Position numbers and translations under genes: made by a program
Shown here: one piece after another, positions 16,925 to 25,648 of the stretch
Layout of the letters: every line of letters begins with the position of its first letter
Position numbering within the stretch: the first letter of the stretch is position 1
Notes under the pieces: generated by a model
Told to the model about the DNA's origin: nothing
Seen by the model: only the letters and a program-made list of their open reading frames with translations
Database searches by the model: none
Assembly: GCF_039540515.1 (NCBI RefSeq)
Contig: NZ_BAABFA010000001.1
Span: 1 to 64,000 of the forward strand
Reading direction: 5' to 3'
Length of the DNA: 64,000 nucleotides
DNA from: Nemorincola caseinilytica
GTDB taxonomy: Bacteria > Bacteroidota > Bacteroidia > Chitinophagales > Chitinophagaceae

Positions 16925-18808
16925 ATGCAGGAAAAAGGCAGCATCTCGATACATACCGAGAACATATTCCCCATCATTAAGAAATTCCTCTATTCCGACA
17001 ACGAGATCTTTCTGCGCGAGCTGGTATCTAATGCCGTAGATGCCGTGCAGAAGATAAAGCGCCTCTCATCCCTTGGCCAGTACAATGGCGCCATAGGCGA
17101 GCCACTGGTAGAGGTGTCGTTCGATGAGGCGGCAAAGACCATCACCATATCGGACAACGGTATAGGTATGACGGCCGAGGAGATCAAAAAATACATCAAC
17201 CAGATAGCCTTCTCAGGTGCAGAGGAGTTCGTAGAGAAATTCAAGGATGCCAAAGATGCCAACGAGCTGATAGGCAAGTTCGGCCTGGGTTTCTATTCGG
17301 CCTTTATGGTATCGGACAAGGTAGAGATACAGACCCTGAGCTACCAGGAGGGCGCACAGCCCGCCCGCTGGATATGCGATGGCAGCACCGAATTCGAGAT
17401 AACCGAGGGCGACCGTACCACACGCGGCACCAGCATCATACTGCATGTAAATGCCGATTCGCAGGAGTTCCTGGACAAGTACAAGCTGCAGGGTATACTG
17501 GATAAATACTGTAAGTTCCTGCCCGTACCCATCAAGTTCGGTACTAAGAAGGAATATGACTATGACTCTGTAGCAGAAGATGCCGAGGACAAAAAGCCGA
17601 AGGAAAAAGAGGTGGATAACATAATAAACGATACCACCCCTATATGGACCAAAACACCATCGGAGCTGAAGGATGAGGACTACCTAAGGTTCTACCGCGA
17701 GTTGTACCCTATGAGCGAGGAACCCCTGTTCTGGATACACCTCAATGTGGACCATCCCTTCACCCTTACCGGCGTGCTATACTTCCCCAAGGTAAGGAAC
17801 GATATGGAGTTCCAGCGCAACAAGATAAAGCTCTTCTCGCGCCAGGTATTCATCACCGACGAGGTAAAGGAGATAGTGCCCGATTTCCTGATGCTGCTGC
17901 ATGGCGTCATAGATTCTCCCGATATCCCGCTCAATGTATCGCGCTCCTTCCTGCAGGCCGATGGTAATGTGAAGAAGATAAACAGCCACATCAGCAAGAA
18001 GGTGGCCGACAAGTTGGCAGAGCTTTTCCGCACTGACCGCAAGGCATACGAAAGCAAGTGGGCCGATATAGGCCTCTTCGTGAAATATGGCATGATAAGC
18101 GAGGACAAGTTCTACGACCGTGCTAAGGATTTCGCACTGCTGTCCAATACCAAAGAGGAGTACTATACCCTTGCCGAGTACAAGGATAAGATAGAGCCTT
18201 TGCAGAAGGATAAGGACGGCAAGCTGGTATACCTCTACACGAACGACCCTGCCAGGCAGGATGCCTTTATACAGAGCGCCGACCGCAAGGGCTATGATGT
18301 GCTGCTGATGAATTCGCCCATAGACAATCACTTCATACATACCCTGGAGCGCAAGTTGGACCAGACCACCATGAAACGCGTAGATGCCGATGTGGTGGAC
18401 AAGCTGATAGCCAAGGACGAAAAGATAGAGTCTGTGCTCACAGAGAGCGAGACCACCAGCGTAAGGGAGATATTCGAGAAGGCCATCAGCAAGCCCAATA
18501 TGACCGTGAAGGTAGAGGCGCTGGGCTCCGAGGAACTGCCTGTTACTGTGACCATGGACGAGTTCATGCGCCGCATGAAGGACATGGCTGCGATGGGTGG
18601 CGGCATGAGCTTCTATGGCTCTATGCCCGATAGCTACAATGTAAGCATCAACAGCAACCACAAGCTGGTGAGCCGCATACTGAAGGCCGATGGGACAGAG
18701 CAGGGCAGGCTGGCAAAACAGGCGTTCGACCTGGCCATGCTGTCGCAAGGCATGCTCACCGGCGCCGACCTCACAGAATTCGTGAACCGCAGCGTAAGCA
18801 TGATATAA
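16925..18808 (+). CDS. htpG: Chaperone HtpG (Hsp90)
   Basis: 627 residues, full-length bacterial Hsp90. N-terminal GHKL ATPase: FLRELVSNAVDAVQKI (catalytic Glu and Asn), SDNGIGMT and GKFGLGFYSAFMV. The middle domain begins near 230 after a short charged linker with DKKPKEKEVDN and includes NVSRSFLQ; the C-terminal dimerisation domain closes with LTGADLTEFVNRSVSMI and lacks the eukaryotic MEEVD tail. ATG at 16925 starts MQEKGSISIHTENIFP, matching the family; upstream in-frame codons back to 16880 are not conserved. Ile is mostly ATA despite presumed high expression. Confidence 0.97.
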   Translation: MQEKGSISIHTENIFPIIKKFLYSDNEIFLRELVSNAVDAVQKIKRLSSLGQYNGAIGEPLVEVSFDEAAKTITISDNGIGMTAEEIKKYINQIAFSGAEEFVEKFKDAKDANELIGKFGLGFYSAFMVSDKVEIQTLSYQEGAQPARWICDGSTEFEITEGDRTTRGTSIILHVNADSQEFLDKYKLQGILDKYCKFLPVPIKFGTKKEYDYDSVAEDAEDKKPKEKEVDNIINDTTPIWTKTPSELKDEDYLRFYRELYPMSEEPLFWIHLNVDHPFTLTGVLYFPKVRNDMEFQRNKIKLFSRQVFITDEVKEIVPDFLMLLHGVIDSPDIPLNVSRSFLQADGNVKKINSHISKKVADKLAELFRTDRKAYESKWADIGLFVKYGMISEDKFYDRAKDFALLSNTKEEYYTLAEYKDKIEPLQKDKDGKLVYLYTNDPARQDAFIQSADRKGYDVLLMNSPIDNHFIHTLERKLDQTTMKRVDADVVDKLIAKDEKIESVLTESETTSVREIFEKAISKPNMTVKVEALGSEELPVTVTMDEFMRRMKDMAAMGGGMSFYGSMPDSYNVSINSNHKLVSRILKADGTEQGRLAKQAFDLAMLSQGMLTGADLTEFVNRSVSMI

Positions 18809-18949
18809 GCCCCACCCGGAGCTACGCTCATTCACTTGCGTTCACCCCCGAGGGAGGTTACCTTAATAGAAATGGCCGCTCTTGTGAGCGGCCATTTCTA
18901 TTTTATGCGTGTACCCATCTCCTCCCCTCGGGGGAGGCCGGGTGGGGCT
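18808..18949. repeat. Nested inverted repeats after htpG
   Basis: Outer arms AGCCCCACCCGG (18808-18819) and CCGGGTGGGGCT (18938-18949) are exact complements; a CCCCCGAGGGAGG arm (18845-18857) has a near match at 18921-18937; the terminator stem lies in the centre. The whole gap between htpG and the M16 gene is one large fold. Confidence 0.65.
18865..18902. terminator. Bidirectional terminator between htpG and the M16 gene
   Basis: Perfect 17-bp stem AATAGAAATGGCCGCTC with its complement at 18886-18902, loop TTGT, then TTTA on the plus strand and TTAAGG on the minus. Serves the two convergent genes. Confidence 0.85.
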
Positions 18950-21056
18950 ACTGGAACTCGGTATCAGGTATACCCTTGTTCACTTCTACGCTCTGCACCT
19001 TCAGGTTGAAGCTCATACCGCCACCGGCAGGTATGCTCATGAAGTAAGGCACTTTATAGCCGTTGGTACCGGGCACTTCGCGGTAGTCGCTCATGTCTGT
19101 GGTTCCGGCTACTTCATTGCCCTGTGGGTCTTTCTCTACCTTGGTCTGGCGCACCAGCAGGCCGCTCTTCTCGTCGTAGTATTCGGTCACCTTGTTGTTC
19201 TGGCCGTCCACTACTTCCAGTATGTAGGCCGTAGCGCCCTCTATGGTCTCTACGCCTTTCAGGGTGCGCTTTTTGCCATACTGGGCGTCATGCAGTTCTG
19301 CCTGCAGGTCGGCCTGTTCTTTGGTCTCGGCTATTTCGGCGGCATCCAGTTCCTTTTTCTGGCCCTGTGCTTCCTGGTAGCCCTTCGTTCCATCGAACAC
19401 CTTCTTCTGGAAGGTCATCTTCTTGCCGCCCATGTTGGCATCTACCTGCTCGTGCAGCTTGTTGCCTGCCTTCTTGGCCACCGTCACGGTAAAGGCCATA
19501 CCCTGTACCTCGCCTGTGCTCACTATTTTCAGGTCCTTCAGGCTGTTCAGGGCTTTTTCGCCGCCTATGGCAGTTACATACTTCTTGTATACGTCCTCGG
19601 CGGTAAGGCCCAGGGGTACTGCCTTTGTTTCAGTAGGTACTATTGGCTTGCCGGCATAGTCGTAGTAGTCTACTTTGCCGTCGGCAGAGAAACGGGCCAG
19701 CTTGTTGGCTACCTCTTCCTTGCTGCCCGCCACTACTATATTGGCATTCTCGGGACGAATGTACTTTTGCGCCACTGCCATCACATCGTCGGCCGTTACA
19801 GCGCTCAGATCCTTCAGGTAGTTCTTATAGTAGTCCTTAGGCATATTGTAACGCTCTATGTTGATGGCGAACTGCGCTATGCGTGCAGGATCTTCCAGCC
19901 CTATAGCAAAGTTGCCCGACATGAAGCTGATGGTATTGCGCAGCGTGGTATCGCTCACTTTTTCGTTGCGAATGATGCGCATTTCGTTCACCAGTGCTTC
20001 CAGTGCGCTATCGCTCACATTGTTCTTTGTTTTCAGCGTGGCCGCGAAGTTGCCGCATATGTTGTCTTCCTTTATGGCAGAGTAAGAGCCATAACCCCAG
20101 CCATGCTTCTCGCGTATGTTCTGGAACAGGCGCCCCTGCGAGCCGCCACCCAGTATGGTATTGGCCACTTTGGCCTTTATCACATCAGGCTGGCCGGGTT
20201 TTAGGTCGCTTATGGGGTAGGTAACGCTGAACACGCTCTGCACTGCGGCCGTGCGTGGTGCAAAGGCCAGCTTGGTAGTCTTGCCGCTGGCCACGGGCAC
20301 AGGGTAGGAGGCTGCGGGCACATCGGCCTTCTGCCACTTGCCAAAGTACTTCTCTATCAGTGGCTTCACCTCGGCCATGGTCACATCGCCTACTATGGCC
20401 ATATAGGCCACATTCGGGCGGAAGTAGGTCTTGTAGTATCTATTACAGGCCTCCAGGGTTATCTTCTTTACAGACTCCTGTGTGGCCACCTCGCCATATG
20501 GGTGGTTGGTGCCAAAGTTCACTACGGCGCTTACATTCCTCACCATGGCATCGGGTTCGTTCTTCTCTGTTTCCAGGCCCGATATCATTTTCTTCTTCGA
20601 TTTGTCCAGCTCGTCCTGTGTTATCACGGCGTTCTGGGCTATATCGGCCATCAGCTCGAATATCTTTTCCTGGTATTTCTTCAGACCGCTGCCGCCTATC
20701 TCCTCACTGTTCACCTGTATGTCGGCGCCCATCTGGTCTATCTCGGCGTTCAGCTTGTCCTTGCTGCGTGTAGCGGTACCCGCCATCAGCAGTTCGGCCA
20801 TCATATCCCTGTAGCCGGTCATTTCACCTTCCAGGGCAGGTTTTATATCCAGTTGTATGCTGCACTCTATGGTAGGCAGCTTGTGGTTCTCTACCACGAA
20901 CACCTTCATGCCGTTAGGCAGGGTGAAGCTCTCTGTTTTGCCCAGCGATATCTCGGGCGCGGGACCCGGCTGAGGCCTTATGCTGCGGTTAACGGTTTGT
21001 CCCTGTACAGACAACGCAACTGCAAAAGCGAATATGGATAGTGTTACTTTTTTCAT
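18948..21056 (-). CDS. M16-family protein lacking the zinc motif, with extra C-terminal domain
   Basis: 702 residues with a signal peptide (KKVTLSIFAFAVALSVQGQ). Residues about 40-470 are an M16B peptidase-like tandem, but the position of the HxxEH zinc motif reads YRDMMAELLMAGT, so this is probably the non-catalytic partner; VRNVSAVVNFGTNHPYGE and GWGYGSYSAI match the family. The last about 200 residues (from KYVTAIGGEKALNSLKDLKI) resemble outer-membrane lipoprotein-sorting-like beta domains. It follows the active M16 gene by 32 bases, so the two products probably form a periplasmic heterodimer. Confidence 0.85.
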   Translation of the reverse strand: MKKVTLSIFAFAVALSVQGQTVNRSIRPQPGPAPEISLGKTESFTLPNGMKVFVVENHKLPTIECSIQLDIKPALEGEMTGYRDMMAELLMAGTATRSKDKLNAEIDQMGADIQVNSEEIGGSGLKKYQEKIFELMADIAQNAVITQDELDKSKKKMISGLETEKNEPDAMVRNVSAVVNFGTNHPYGEVATQESVKKITLEACNRYYKTYFRPNVAYMAIVGDVTMAEVKPLIEKYFGKWQKADVPAASYPVPVASGKTTKLAFAPRTAAVQSVFSVTYPISDLKPGQPDVIKAKVANTILGGGSQGRLFQNIREKHGWGYGSYSAIKEDNICGNFAATLKTKNNVSDSALEALVNEMRIIRNEKVSDTTLRNTISFMSGNFAIGLEDPARIAQFAINIERYNMPKDYYKNYLKDLSAVTADDVMAVAQKYIRPENANIVVAGSKEEVANKLARFSADGKVDYYDYAGKPIVPTETKAVPLGLTAEDVYKKYVTAIGGEKALNSLKDLKIVSTGEVQGMAFTVTVAKKAGNKLHEQVDANMGGKKMTFQKKVFDGTKGYQEAQGQKKELDAAEIAETKEQADLQAELHDAQYGKKRTLKGVETIEGATAYILEVVDGQNNKVTEYYDEKSGLLVRQTKVEKDPQGNEVAGTTDMSDYREVPGTNGYKVPYFMSIPAGGGMSFNLKVQSVEVNKGIPDTEFQ

Positions 21057-21088
21057 TTCTGTTCTGTGTCTTTTGTGCAGGTTAGCTA

Positions 21089-22453
21089 TTATTTTTTACC
21101 GGGATCGTTTGCGCTCTCTTTGCTCTTGTTCTCTTCCGACTTTGGCAGGTAGTGTATCACCAGCCTGTTCTCCTTCGTGAAGTACTTGTTGGCCACACGT
21201 TTTATATCGTCCTTGCTTACTTTCTTATAGCGGTCCAGCTCTGTGTTTATCAGGTTGGCATCGCCCTGGAAGGTATAGTAAGTGGCCAGGTTGGTAGCTA
21301 CACCCAGTACTTTCTGGTTCTGCTCTACAAAGTCGCTTTCGGCCTGGTTCTGCAGTTTTTTGTACTCTTCGTCGGTTATGCCGTCCTTTTTCAGGCGGTC
21401 TATCTCTGCCAGCAGCGACCTCTCCAGGTCGTCGGCGCTTACGCCCATGTTGGCTATACCCAGCATTATGGCCAGGCCCGGGGCCTCGTTGCCCAGGTCG
21501 AAGGCAGCTGTCTGTATGGCTTTTTCCTGCTTGTCCACTACTTCTTTCTCAAAGCGCGAGCTCTTACCCTTCGACATCAGTTGGGTCAGCATCTGCACAG
21601 CATAGTAGTCGTGTTCGCCCTGTTTGGGCATATGGTATGCCAGCACCACGCCGGGCAGCTGCACATTGTCGTAGAATTTCACACGCTTCTCGGCCTTTTG
21701 CACAGGCTCTACCTCGGTAGGGCGGGGTATGGCCTTGGTACCCTTGGGTATATCGCTGTAGTATTTGTTTATCAGTTCCTTGGTCTTGGCGGGGGTTATG
21801 TCACCGGCTATCACCATCACGGCATTGTTAGGCACATAGAAGGTCTTGTAGAACGACATGAACTCGTCCAGCGTGGCCTTATCTATATACTGTTCTTTAC
21901 CTATGGGGCTCCATTTGTAGGGGTACACCGTATAGCCATTTTCGAATATCACGTTTATCAGCTGGCCGTAGGGAGTGTTGTCGTAGCGCTGCTTCTTCTC
22001 TTCCTTTACCACCTTGCGCTGTGTCTCTACGCCTATGTCATCTATTTTGGCTTGCAGCATACGCTCGCTTTCCATCCACAGGGCCAGCTCCAGCTGGTTC
22101 GATGGCAGTACCTCGAAATAGAACGTGCGGTCCTGCGTGGTGTTCGCGTTCAGCTGGCCGCCGGCCGACTGTACCAGTTTCATGAACTCGCCGCGCTTGA
22201 TGTTCTCGCTACCCTCGAACAGCAGATGCTCGAAGAAGTGCGCAAAGCCTGTACGCTCGGGGTGTTCGTTCTTGGAGCCCACATGATACATTACAGACAC
22301 CGCCACTATGGGTGTGGAGTGGTCTTCGTGCAGTATCACATGCAGGCCATTGGGCATGGTATACTCCGTGAATTCTATTTTGGCCTGTGCCAGCCTGGGT
22401 GCGGTCAGTATGGACGCACCAAGCATCAGGCTAAAAAATGCATTTCGCCTCAT
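21089..22453 (-). CDS. M16B zinc metallopeptidase, catalytic subunit
   Basis: 454 residues with an N-terminal signal peptide ending near AQA. The zinc motif H72-F-F-E75-H76 in GFAHFFEHLLFEG is intact, and the downstream glutamate segment LELALWMESERML is present. The C-terminal half is the inactive repeat (YHMPKQGEHDYYAVQMLTQLM). Processing-peptidase-like enzymes of this group degrade peptides in the periplasm; substrates are unknown. First gene of a two-gene operon; minus-strand TATTTTTG box at 22474-22481. Confidence 0.92.
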   Translation of the reverse strand: MRRNAFFSLMLGASILTAPRLAQAKIEFTEYTMPNGLHVILHEDHSTPIVAVSVMYHVGSKNEHPERTGFAHFFEHLLFEGSENIKRGEFMKLVQSAGGQLNANTTQDRTFYFEVLPSNQLELALWMESERMLQAKIDDIGVETQRKVVKEEKKQRYDNTPYGQLINVIFENGYTVYPYKWSPIGKEQYIDKATLDEFMSFYKTFYVPNNAVMVIAGDITPAKTKELINKYYSDIPKGTKAIPRPTEVEPVQKAEKRVKFYDNVQLPGVVLAYHMPKQGEHDYYAVQMLTQLMSKGKSSRFEKEVVDKQEKAIQTAAFDLGNEAPGLAIMLGIANMGVSADDLERSLLAEIDRLKKDGITDEEYKKLQNQAESDFVEQNQKVLGVATNLATYYTFQGDANLINTELDRYKKVSKDDIKRVANKYFTKENRLVIHYLPKSEENKSKESANDPGKK

Positions 22454-22473
22454 GATATAAGTTTGGTTTGTCG

Positions 22474-22481
22474 CAAAAATA
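22474..22481 (-). promoter_or_regulatory. Bacteroidota -7 box for the M16 operon
   Basis: Minus strand TATTTTTG, 20 bases before the ATG at 22453. Confidence 0.55.
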
Positions 22482-22559
22482 GGTTTTGGGATGGAGATCT
22501 TAAGATTTTTGCAAAAATTCCCCCATTATTTCACTTTGGGTATGGAAGTGATACTAGCG

Positions 22560-22883
22560 TCAAAGGTCCTTTAGTCGCCTTACTATCTCAAGGTCAGAGA
22601 TATTCTCCGCTTCAGATTTGTCGTATATCGAAAGTAAATAAATGAATTTTGCGGTGATCCTGATGTGAGTGATGACCCTGGCACCGCCCGACTTCCCTTT
22701 CCCTTTAGAAGTTATCGCCAGTCTTATTTTATAACAGTTGTTGCCAATGGGTATACCCATTGAAGGCTCTTTCAACAAGTCATCTACCAGGTCCGATATG
22801 TCGTTCTTAATGGACGGATACTTTTTCGCCAGTCTTTTTAATTCCTTTTCAAAGTCGGAAGTCGCAATGATGCTAAATGCCAT
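22560..22883 (-). CDS. RelE/ParE-family toxin
   Basis: 107 residues, a small basic protein of the RelE/ParE fold: FEKELKRLAKKYPSIKNDI near the N-terminus, the central CYKIRLAI strand, GGARVITHIRI and the terminal YLLSIYDKSEAENIS. Family members cut mRNA at the ribosome or poison gyrase; which applies is unclear. ATG at 22883 overlaps the antitoxin gene by 11 nt, the usual coupling. Confidence 0.8.
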   Translation of the reverse strand: MAFSIIATSDFEKELKRLAKKYPSIKNDISDLVDDLLKEPSMGIPIGNNCYKIRLAITSKGKGKSGGARVITHIRITAKFIYLLSIYDKSEAENISDLEIVRRLKDL

Positions 22884-23100
22884 CAAGTACCTGTTGTATT
22901 GTTTTCAGCTTTGTTTTTCCTTGCTTATGAAGTGTTACTTCATTGGCCGACCGTTCCAGCGCGGCCAGGATCTTTTTTTCTTTGGCAGTGAATTTCGGTG
23001 GTTCTGCTATCTCTACAAAGTCGAGATGCTTCAGCAATTCCTTCAATAAGGTCACCTTTTCTTTACTTCTTATATTGAGCACCAGTTGTTCCACTGCCAT
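22873..23100 (-). CDS. Antitoxin of the RelE/ParE pair
   Basis: 75 residues placed directly upstream of and overlapping the toxin. N-terminal residues AVEQLVLNIRSKEKVTLLKELLKHLDFVEI look like a short dimerising strand-helix; the C-terminal half is a charged helix that could wrap the toxin. No named DNA-binding family is recognisable. Identification rests on gene order and size. Box TAATTTTG at 23120-23127. Confidence 0.7.
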   Translation of the reverse strand: MAVEQLVLNIRSKEKVTLLKELLKHLDFVEIAEPPKFTAKEKKILAALERSANEVTLHKQGKTKLKTIQQVLDGI

Positions 23101-23119
23101 ATTTGTTTTAACTCTGTTA

Positions 23120-23127
23120 CAAAATTA
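23120..23127 (-). promoter_or_regulatory. Bacteroidota -7 box for the toxin-antitoxin operon
   Basis: Minus strand TAATTTTG, 19 bases before the antitoxin ATG. Confidence 0.45.
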
Positions 23128-23143
23128 CGGTTTAAGATCCGCT

Positions 23144-23788
23144 CTACCCCCTCATCAGCCTAAATGCATGGTTCCATTTGCCGTCTTGCAGGCCGGGTAT
23201 GCACCACAGCATACACAGGGGTTCTATGGCGCGGGCAGCGGGGGCCTTGCCCATATCCTCTACCTCCCATCCGAACTGTACCAATATATCGCTCACTTCC
23301 TTCCGCGATGCATCTTTATTGCCGCATATGAACATGGTAGGCTTTTCGGAAAATTTAGGGTCCACCATATAGCCATTTCCTACCGAGTTGAACGCCTTTA
23401 CGAAGTGTACCTCGGGGAACCGGTGCTGCAACTGCTCCATCAGCGACTCGTTGATGCTGCTGAAATATTTCAGTACCCCGTTCTCGGGCGGGGCAGCCGC
23501 TATGGGGTTGGTGGTATCTATCACGGTCTTCCAGTGCAGGTTCTGCGGGCCTGCCAGGTCTATGGCATCGGCCGCGGCCGCGCCCTTTACGGCCAGCACC
23601 ACCAGGTCGCCGAATTTTGCCGCCTGCTCAAAGGTGCCCGTCTGCGCATGTGCGCCGCTGCCGGCCTTCCATTCTGCCAGCTTCGAGGCATCGCGAGAGC
23701 CTATCATTACCTCGTAACCGTGTTTCAGGAAGCCGGTACCCAGTGTGCGGGCCACTATGCCCGAGCCGATGATGCCTACTTTTCTCAT
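23144..23788 (-). CDS. F420-dependent NADP reductase-like oxidoreductase
   Basis: 214 residues. N-terminal Rossmann fold with KVGIIGSGIVARTLGTGF, the NADP-preferring IGSRDASKL after strand 2, and LVVLAVKGAAAADAI. The shape matches the NADP-oxidoreductase family related to F420-dependent NADP reductase and ProC. Bacteroidota generally lack F420, so it more likely uses NADPH on another substrate, which I cannot name. Divergent from ahcY. Confidence 0.8.
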   Translation of the reverse strand: MRKVGIIGSGIVARTLGTGFLKHGYEVMIGSRDASKLAEWKAGSGAHAQTGTFEQAAKFGDLVVLAVKGAAAADAIDLAGPQNLHWKTVIDTTNPIAAAPPENGVLKYFSSINESLMEQLQHRFPEVHFVKAFNSVGNGYMVDPKFSEKPTMFICGNKDASRKEVSDILVQFGWEVEDMGKAPAARAIEPLCMLWCIPGLQDGKWNHAFRLMRG

Positions 23789-23936
23789 AGCCTTCTCTTT
23801 GAAGGCAAATTAGCATAAAAGCAGATACCTACCCCCATACCGGCCAGTAATTAACATACTGCTAAACACCCCCGATCGTGGCACTGGTATGACCAAATTA
23901 TATAGCTGTTTATTAGGGTGGTAATACCTAACTTCA

Positions 23937-23944
23937 TACCTTTG
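23937..23944 (+). promoter_or_regulatory. Bacteroidota -7 box for ahcY
   Basis: TACCTTTG lies 25 bases before the ahcY ATG. No SAH-riboswitch fold is evident in the short leader. Confidence 0.55.
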
Positions 23945-23969
23945 CAAAAAAAATTAATAAAAACAAGCT

Positions 23970-25298
23970 ATGAGCACGATGACTCGTTCACAGATCGATT
24001 TCAAATTACCTTACAAAGTAAAGGATATTACCCTGGCCGAGTGGGGCCGCAAAGAGATAAGGCTGGCAGAAGCAGAAATGCCCGGCCTGATGGCAATTCG
24101 CGAAGAGTATGGTCCCAAACAACCCTTGAAAGGCGCTCGTATAGCTGGCTGTCTGCATATGACCATCCAGACCGCTGTACTCATAGAGACCCTCGTAGCC
24201 CTTGGCGCTGAGGTTCGCTGGAGCTCTTGCAACATATTCTCTACACAAGACCACGCTGCTGCTGCCATAGCTGCTGCCGGTATAGGCGTTTTCGCATGGA
24301 AAGGCCAGAGCCTGCAGGAGGCCGACTGGTGCATAGAGCAGACCCTGTTCTTCGGCAGCGAAGACCGCCCCCTGAACATGATACTGGACGACGGTGGCGA
24401 CCTCACCAACATAGTGCTCGATAACTATACCGAACTCATACAGCACATAAAGGGCCTCAGCGAAGAGACCACTACTGGTGTACACCGCCTGTACGAAAGG
24501 ATGCAGAAAGGCACCCTGCCTATGCCTGCCATCAACGTGAACGACTCTGTTACCAAGAGCAAGTTCGATAACAAGTATGGCTGTAAAGAGAGCCTGGTGG
24601 ACGCTATACGCCGCGCTACAGACGTGATGATGGCCGGTAAAGTGGCCGTTGTAGGTGGTTATGGCGATGTAGGTAAAGGTTCTGCAGAGTCGCTGCGTGG
24701 CGCAGGCGCCCGCGTTATCGTTACCGAAATAGACCCTATCTGCGCACTGCAGGCGGCTATGGACGGTTTCGAAGTGAAGCGCATGATAGATGCCGTAAAA
24801 GAGGCCGACATCATCGTTACAGCTTCTGGCTGCCGCGATCTCATCGCCGAGCCGCACTTCCGTGCTATGAAGGACAAGGCCATTGTGTGCAACATAGGCC
24901 ACTTCGATATAGAGATAGATATGGCATGGCTCAATGGCGCTTATGGTAGCACCAAAGATACCATCAAACCACAGGTAGACCTGTATAGCATAGATGGTAA
25001 AGAAGTGATAGTACTGGCAGAAGGCCGCCTGGTGAACCTGGGCTGCGCTACCGGTCACCCCAGCTTTGTAATGAGCAATTCGTTCAGCAACCAGACACTG
25101 GCCCAGATAGAACTGTGGAACAACCACAGCAGCTACGAGAACAAGGTGTATGTACTGCCTAAGCACCTGGATGAGAAGGTAGCCCGCCTGCACCTTGCCA
25201 AGGTGGGCGCCCAGCTGGAAGAGCTTACCGATGCACAGGCCGAATACCTGGGCATACCCAAGTACGGTCCGTACAAGCCCGAAATGTACAGGTACTAG
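23970..25298 (+). CDS. ahcY: S-adenosylhomocysteine hydrolase
   Basis: 442 residues. Splits S-adenosylhomocysteine into adenosine and homocysteine, clearing the inhibitor of SAM methyltransferases. Substrate-side motifs: SSCNIFSTQDHAAAAIA and the EADWCIEQTL segment; NAD-binding loop GGYGDVGKGSAESLRGAGARV; NIGHFDIEIDMAWL; and the conserved tail YKPEMYRY. ATG at 23970 (MSTMTRSQIDF); a second ATG at 23979 is also possible. Strong terminator after it. Confidence 0.97.
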   Translation: MSTMTRSQIDFKLPYKVKDITLAEWGRKEIRLAEAEMPGLMAIREEYGPKQPLKGARIAGCLHMTIQTAVLIETLVALGAEVRWSSCNIFSTQDHAAAAIAAAGIGVFAWKGQSLQEADWCIEQTLFFGSEDRPLNMILDDGGDLTNIVLDNYTELIQHIKGLSEETTTGVHRLYERMQKGTLPMPAINVNDSVTKSKFDNKYGCKESLVDAIRRATDVMMAGKVAVVGGYGDVGKGSAESLRGAGARVIVTEIDPICALQAAMDGFEVKRMIDAVKEADIIVTASGCRDLIAEPHFRAMKDKAIVCNIGHFDIEIDMAWLNGAYGSTKDTIKPQVDLYSIDGKEVIVLAEGRLVNLGCATGHPSFVMSNSFSNQTLAQIELWNNHSSYENKVYVLPKHLDEKVARLHLAKVGAQLEELTDAQAEYLGIPKYGPYKPEMYRY

Positions 25299-25320
25299 TA
25301 GTTACCTGCCGCACATATAC

Positions 25321-25356
25321 CAGAGAGGCCGCACTCGTTGCGGCCTCTCTGCTTTT
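25321..25356 (+). terminator. Terminator of ahcY
   Basis: CAGAGAGGCCGCA (25321-25333) pairs perfectly with TGCGGCCTCTCTG (25339-25351) around a 5-nt loop, followed by CTTTTA. Confidence 0.85.
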
Positions 25357-25386
25357 ATGGCTATATGAATGGCGCGTATTCTTTAC

Positions 25387-25394
25387 TATATTTG
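25387..25394 (+). promoter_or_regulatory. Bacteroidota -7 box for the small lipoprotein
   Basis: TATATTTG ends only 5 bases before the ATG at 25400, so the transcript should have almost no leader. Confidence 0.5.
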
Positions 25395-25399
25395 AGGCC

Positions 25400-25648
25400 A
25401 TGATAGGGAAAAAGACATATTGCCTCGTAGCCGCTGCCGTGCTTACCCTGGCATACGCTTCTTGCAAAAAAGACAGTAATTGCGAATGTACCATTCGCCG
25501 CTACGACCCCTATACCAATACCACCACTGTGCAGAAGGTGAGCGAGAATATCTATACAGGCAAGGCCAGCGCCCCCGAGAAATGCGCTGCGAAGGCCCCG
25601 GCCATAGATACGTCCGACTATCTATATGTCACCTGTATCATCAATTAG
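25400..25648 (+). CDS. Small Cys-rich lipoprotein
   Basis: 82 residues: a lysine start, a hydrophobic helix and a lipobox (LAYASC, Cys 22), then a short mature part with four more cysteines in two pairs (NCECTI, EKCAAK, VTCIIN). Similar tiny lipoproteins are common in Bacteroidota but have no known role. Its 3' end overlaps the convergent rhomboid gene by 27 bases. Confidence 0.7.
   Translation: MIGKKTYCLVAAAVLTLAYASCKKDSNCECTIRRYDPYTNTTTVQKVSENIYTGKASAPEKCAAKAPAIDTSDYLYVTCIIN

Noticed and set aside
18909..20204. Plus-strand open frame of about 430 codons
   Set aside because: Antisense to the M16 gene and its terminator; codon avoidance of TTA/CTA/TCA in the real gene leaves this frame open.
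21152..22645. Plus-strand open frame of about 500 codons
   Set aside because: Antisense to the catalytic M16 gene; no conserved motif.
23789..23969. SAH or SAM riboswitch upstream of ahcY
   Set aside because: The leader after the -7 box is only about 25 bases, too short for the known aptamers, and I see no matching helices.
24006..25193. Minus-strand open frame of about 395 codons
   Set aside because: Antisense to ahcY, which is certain.
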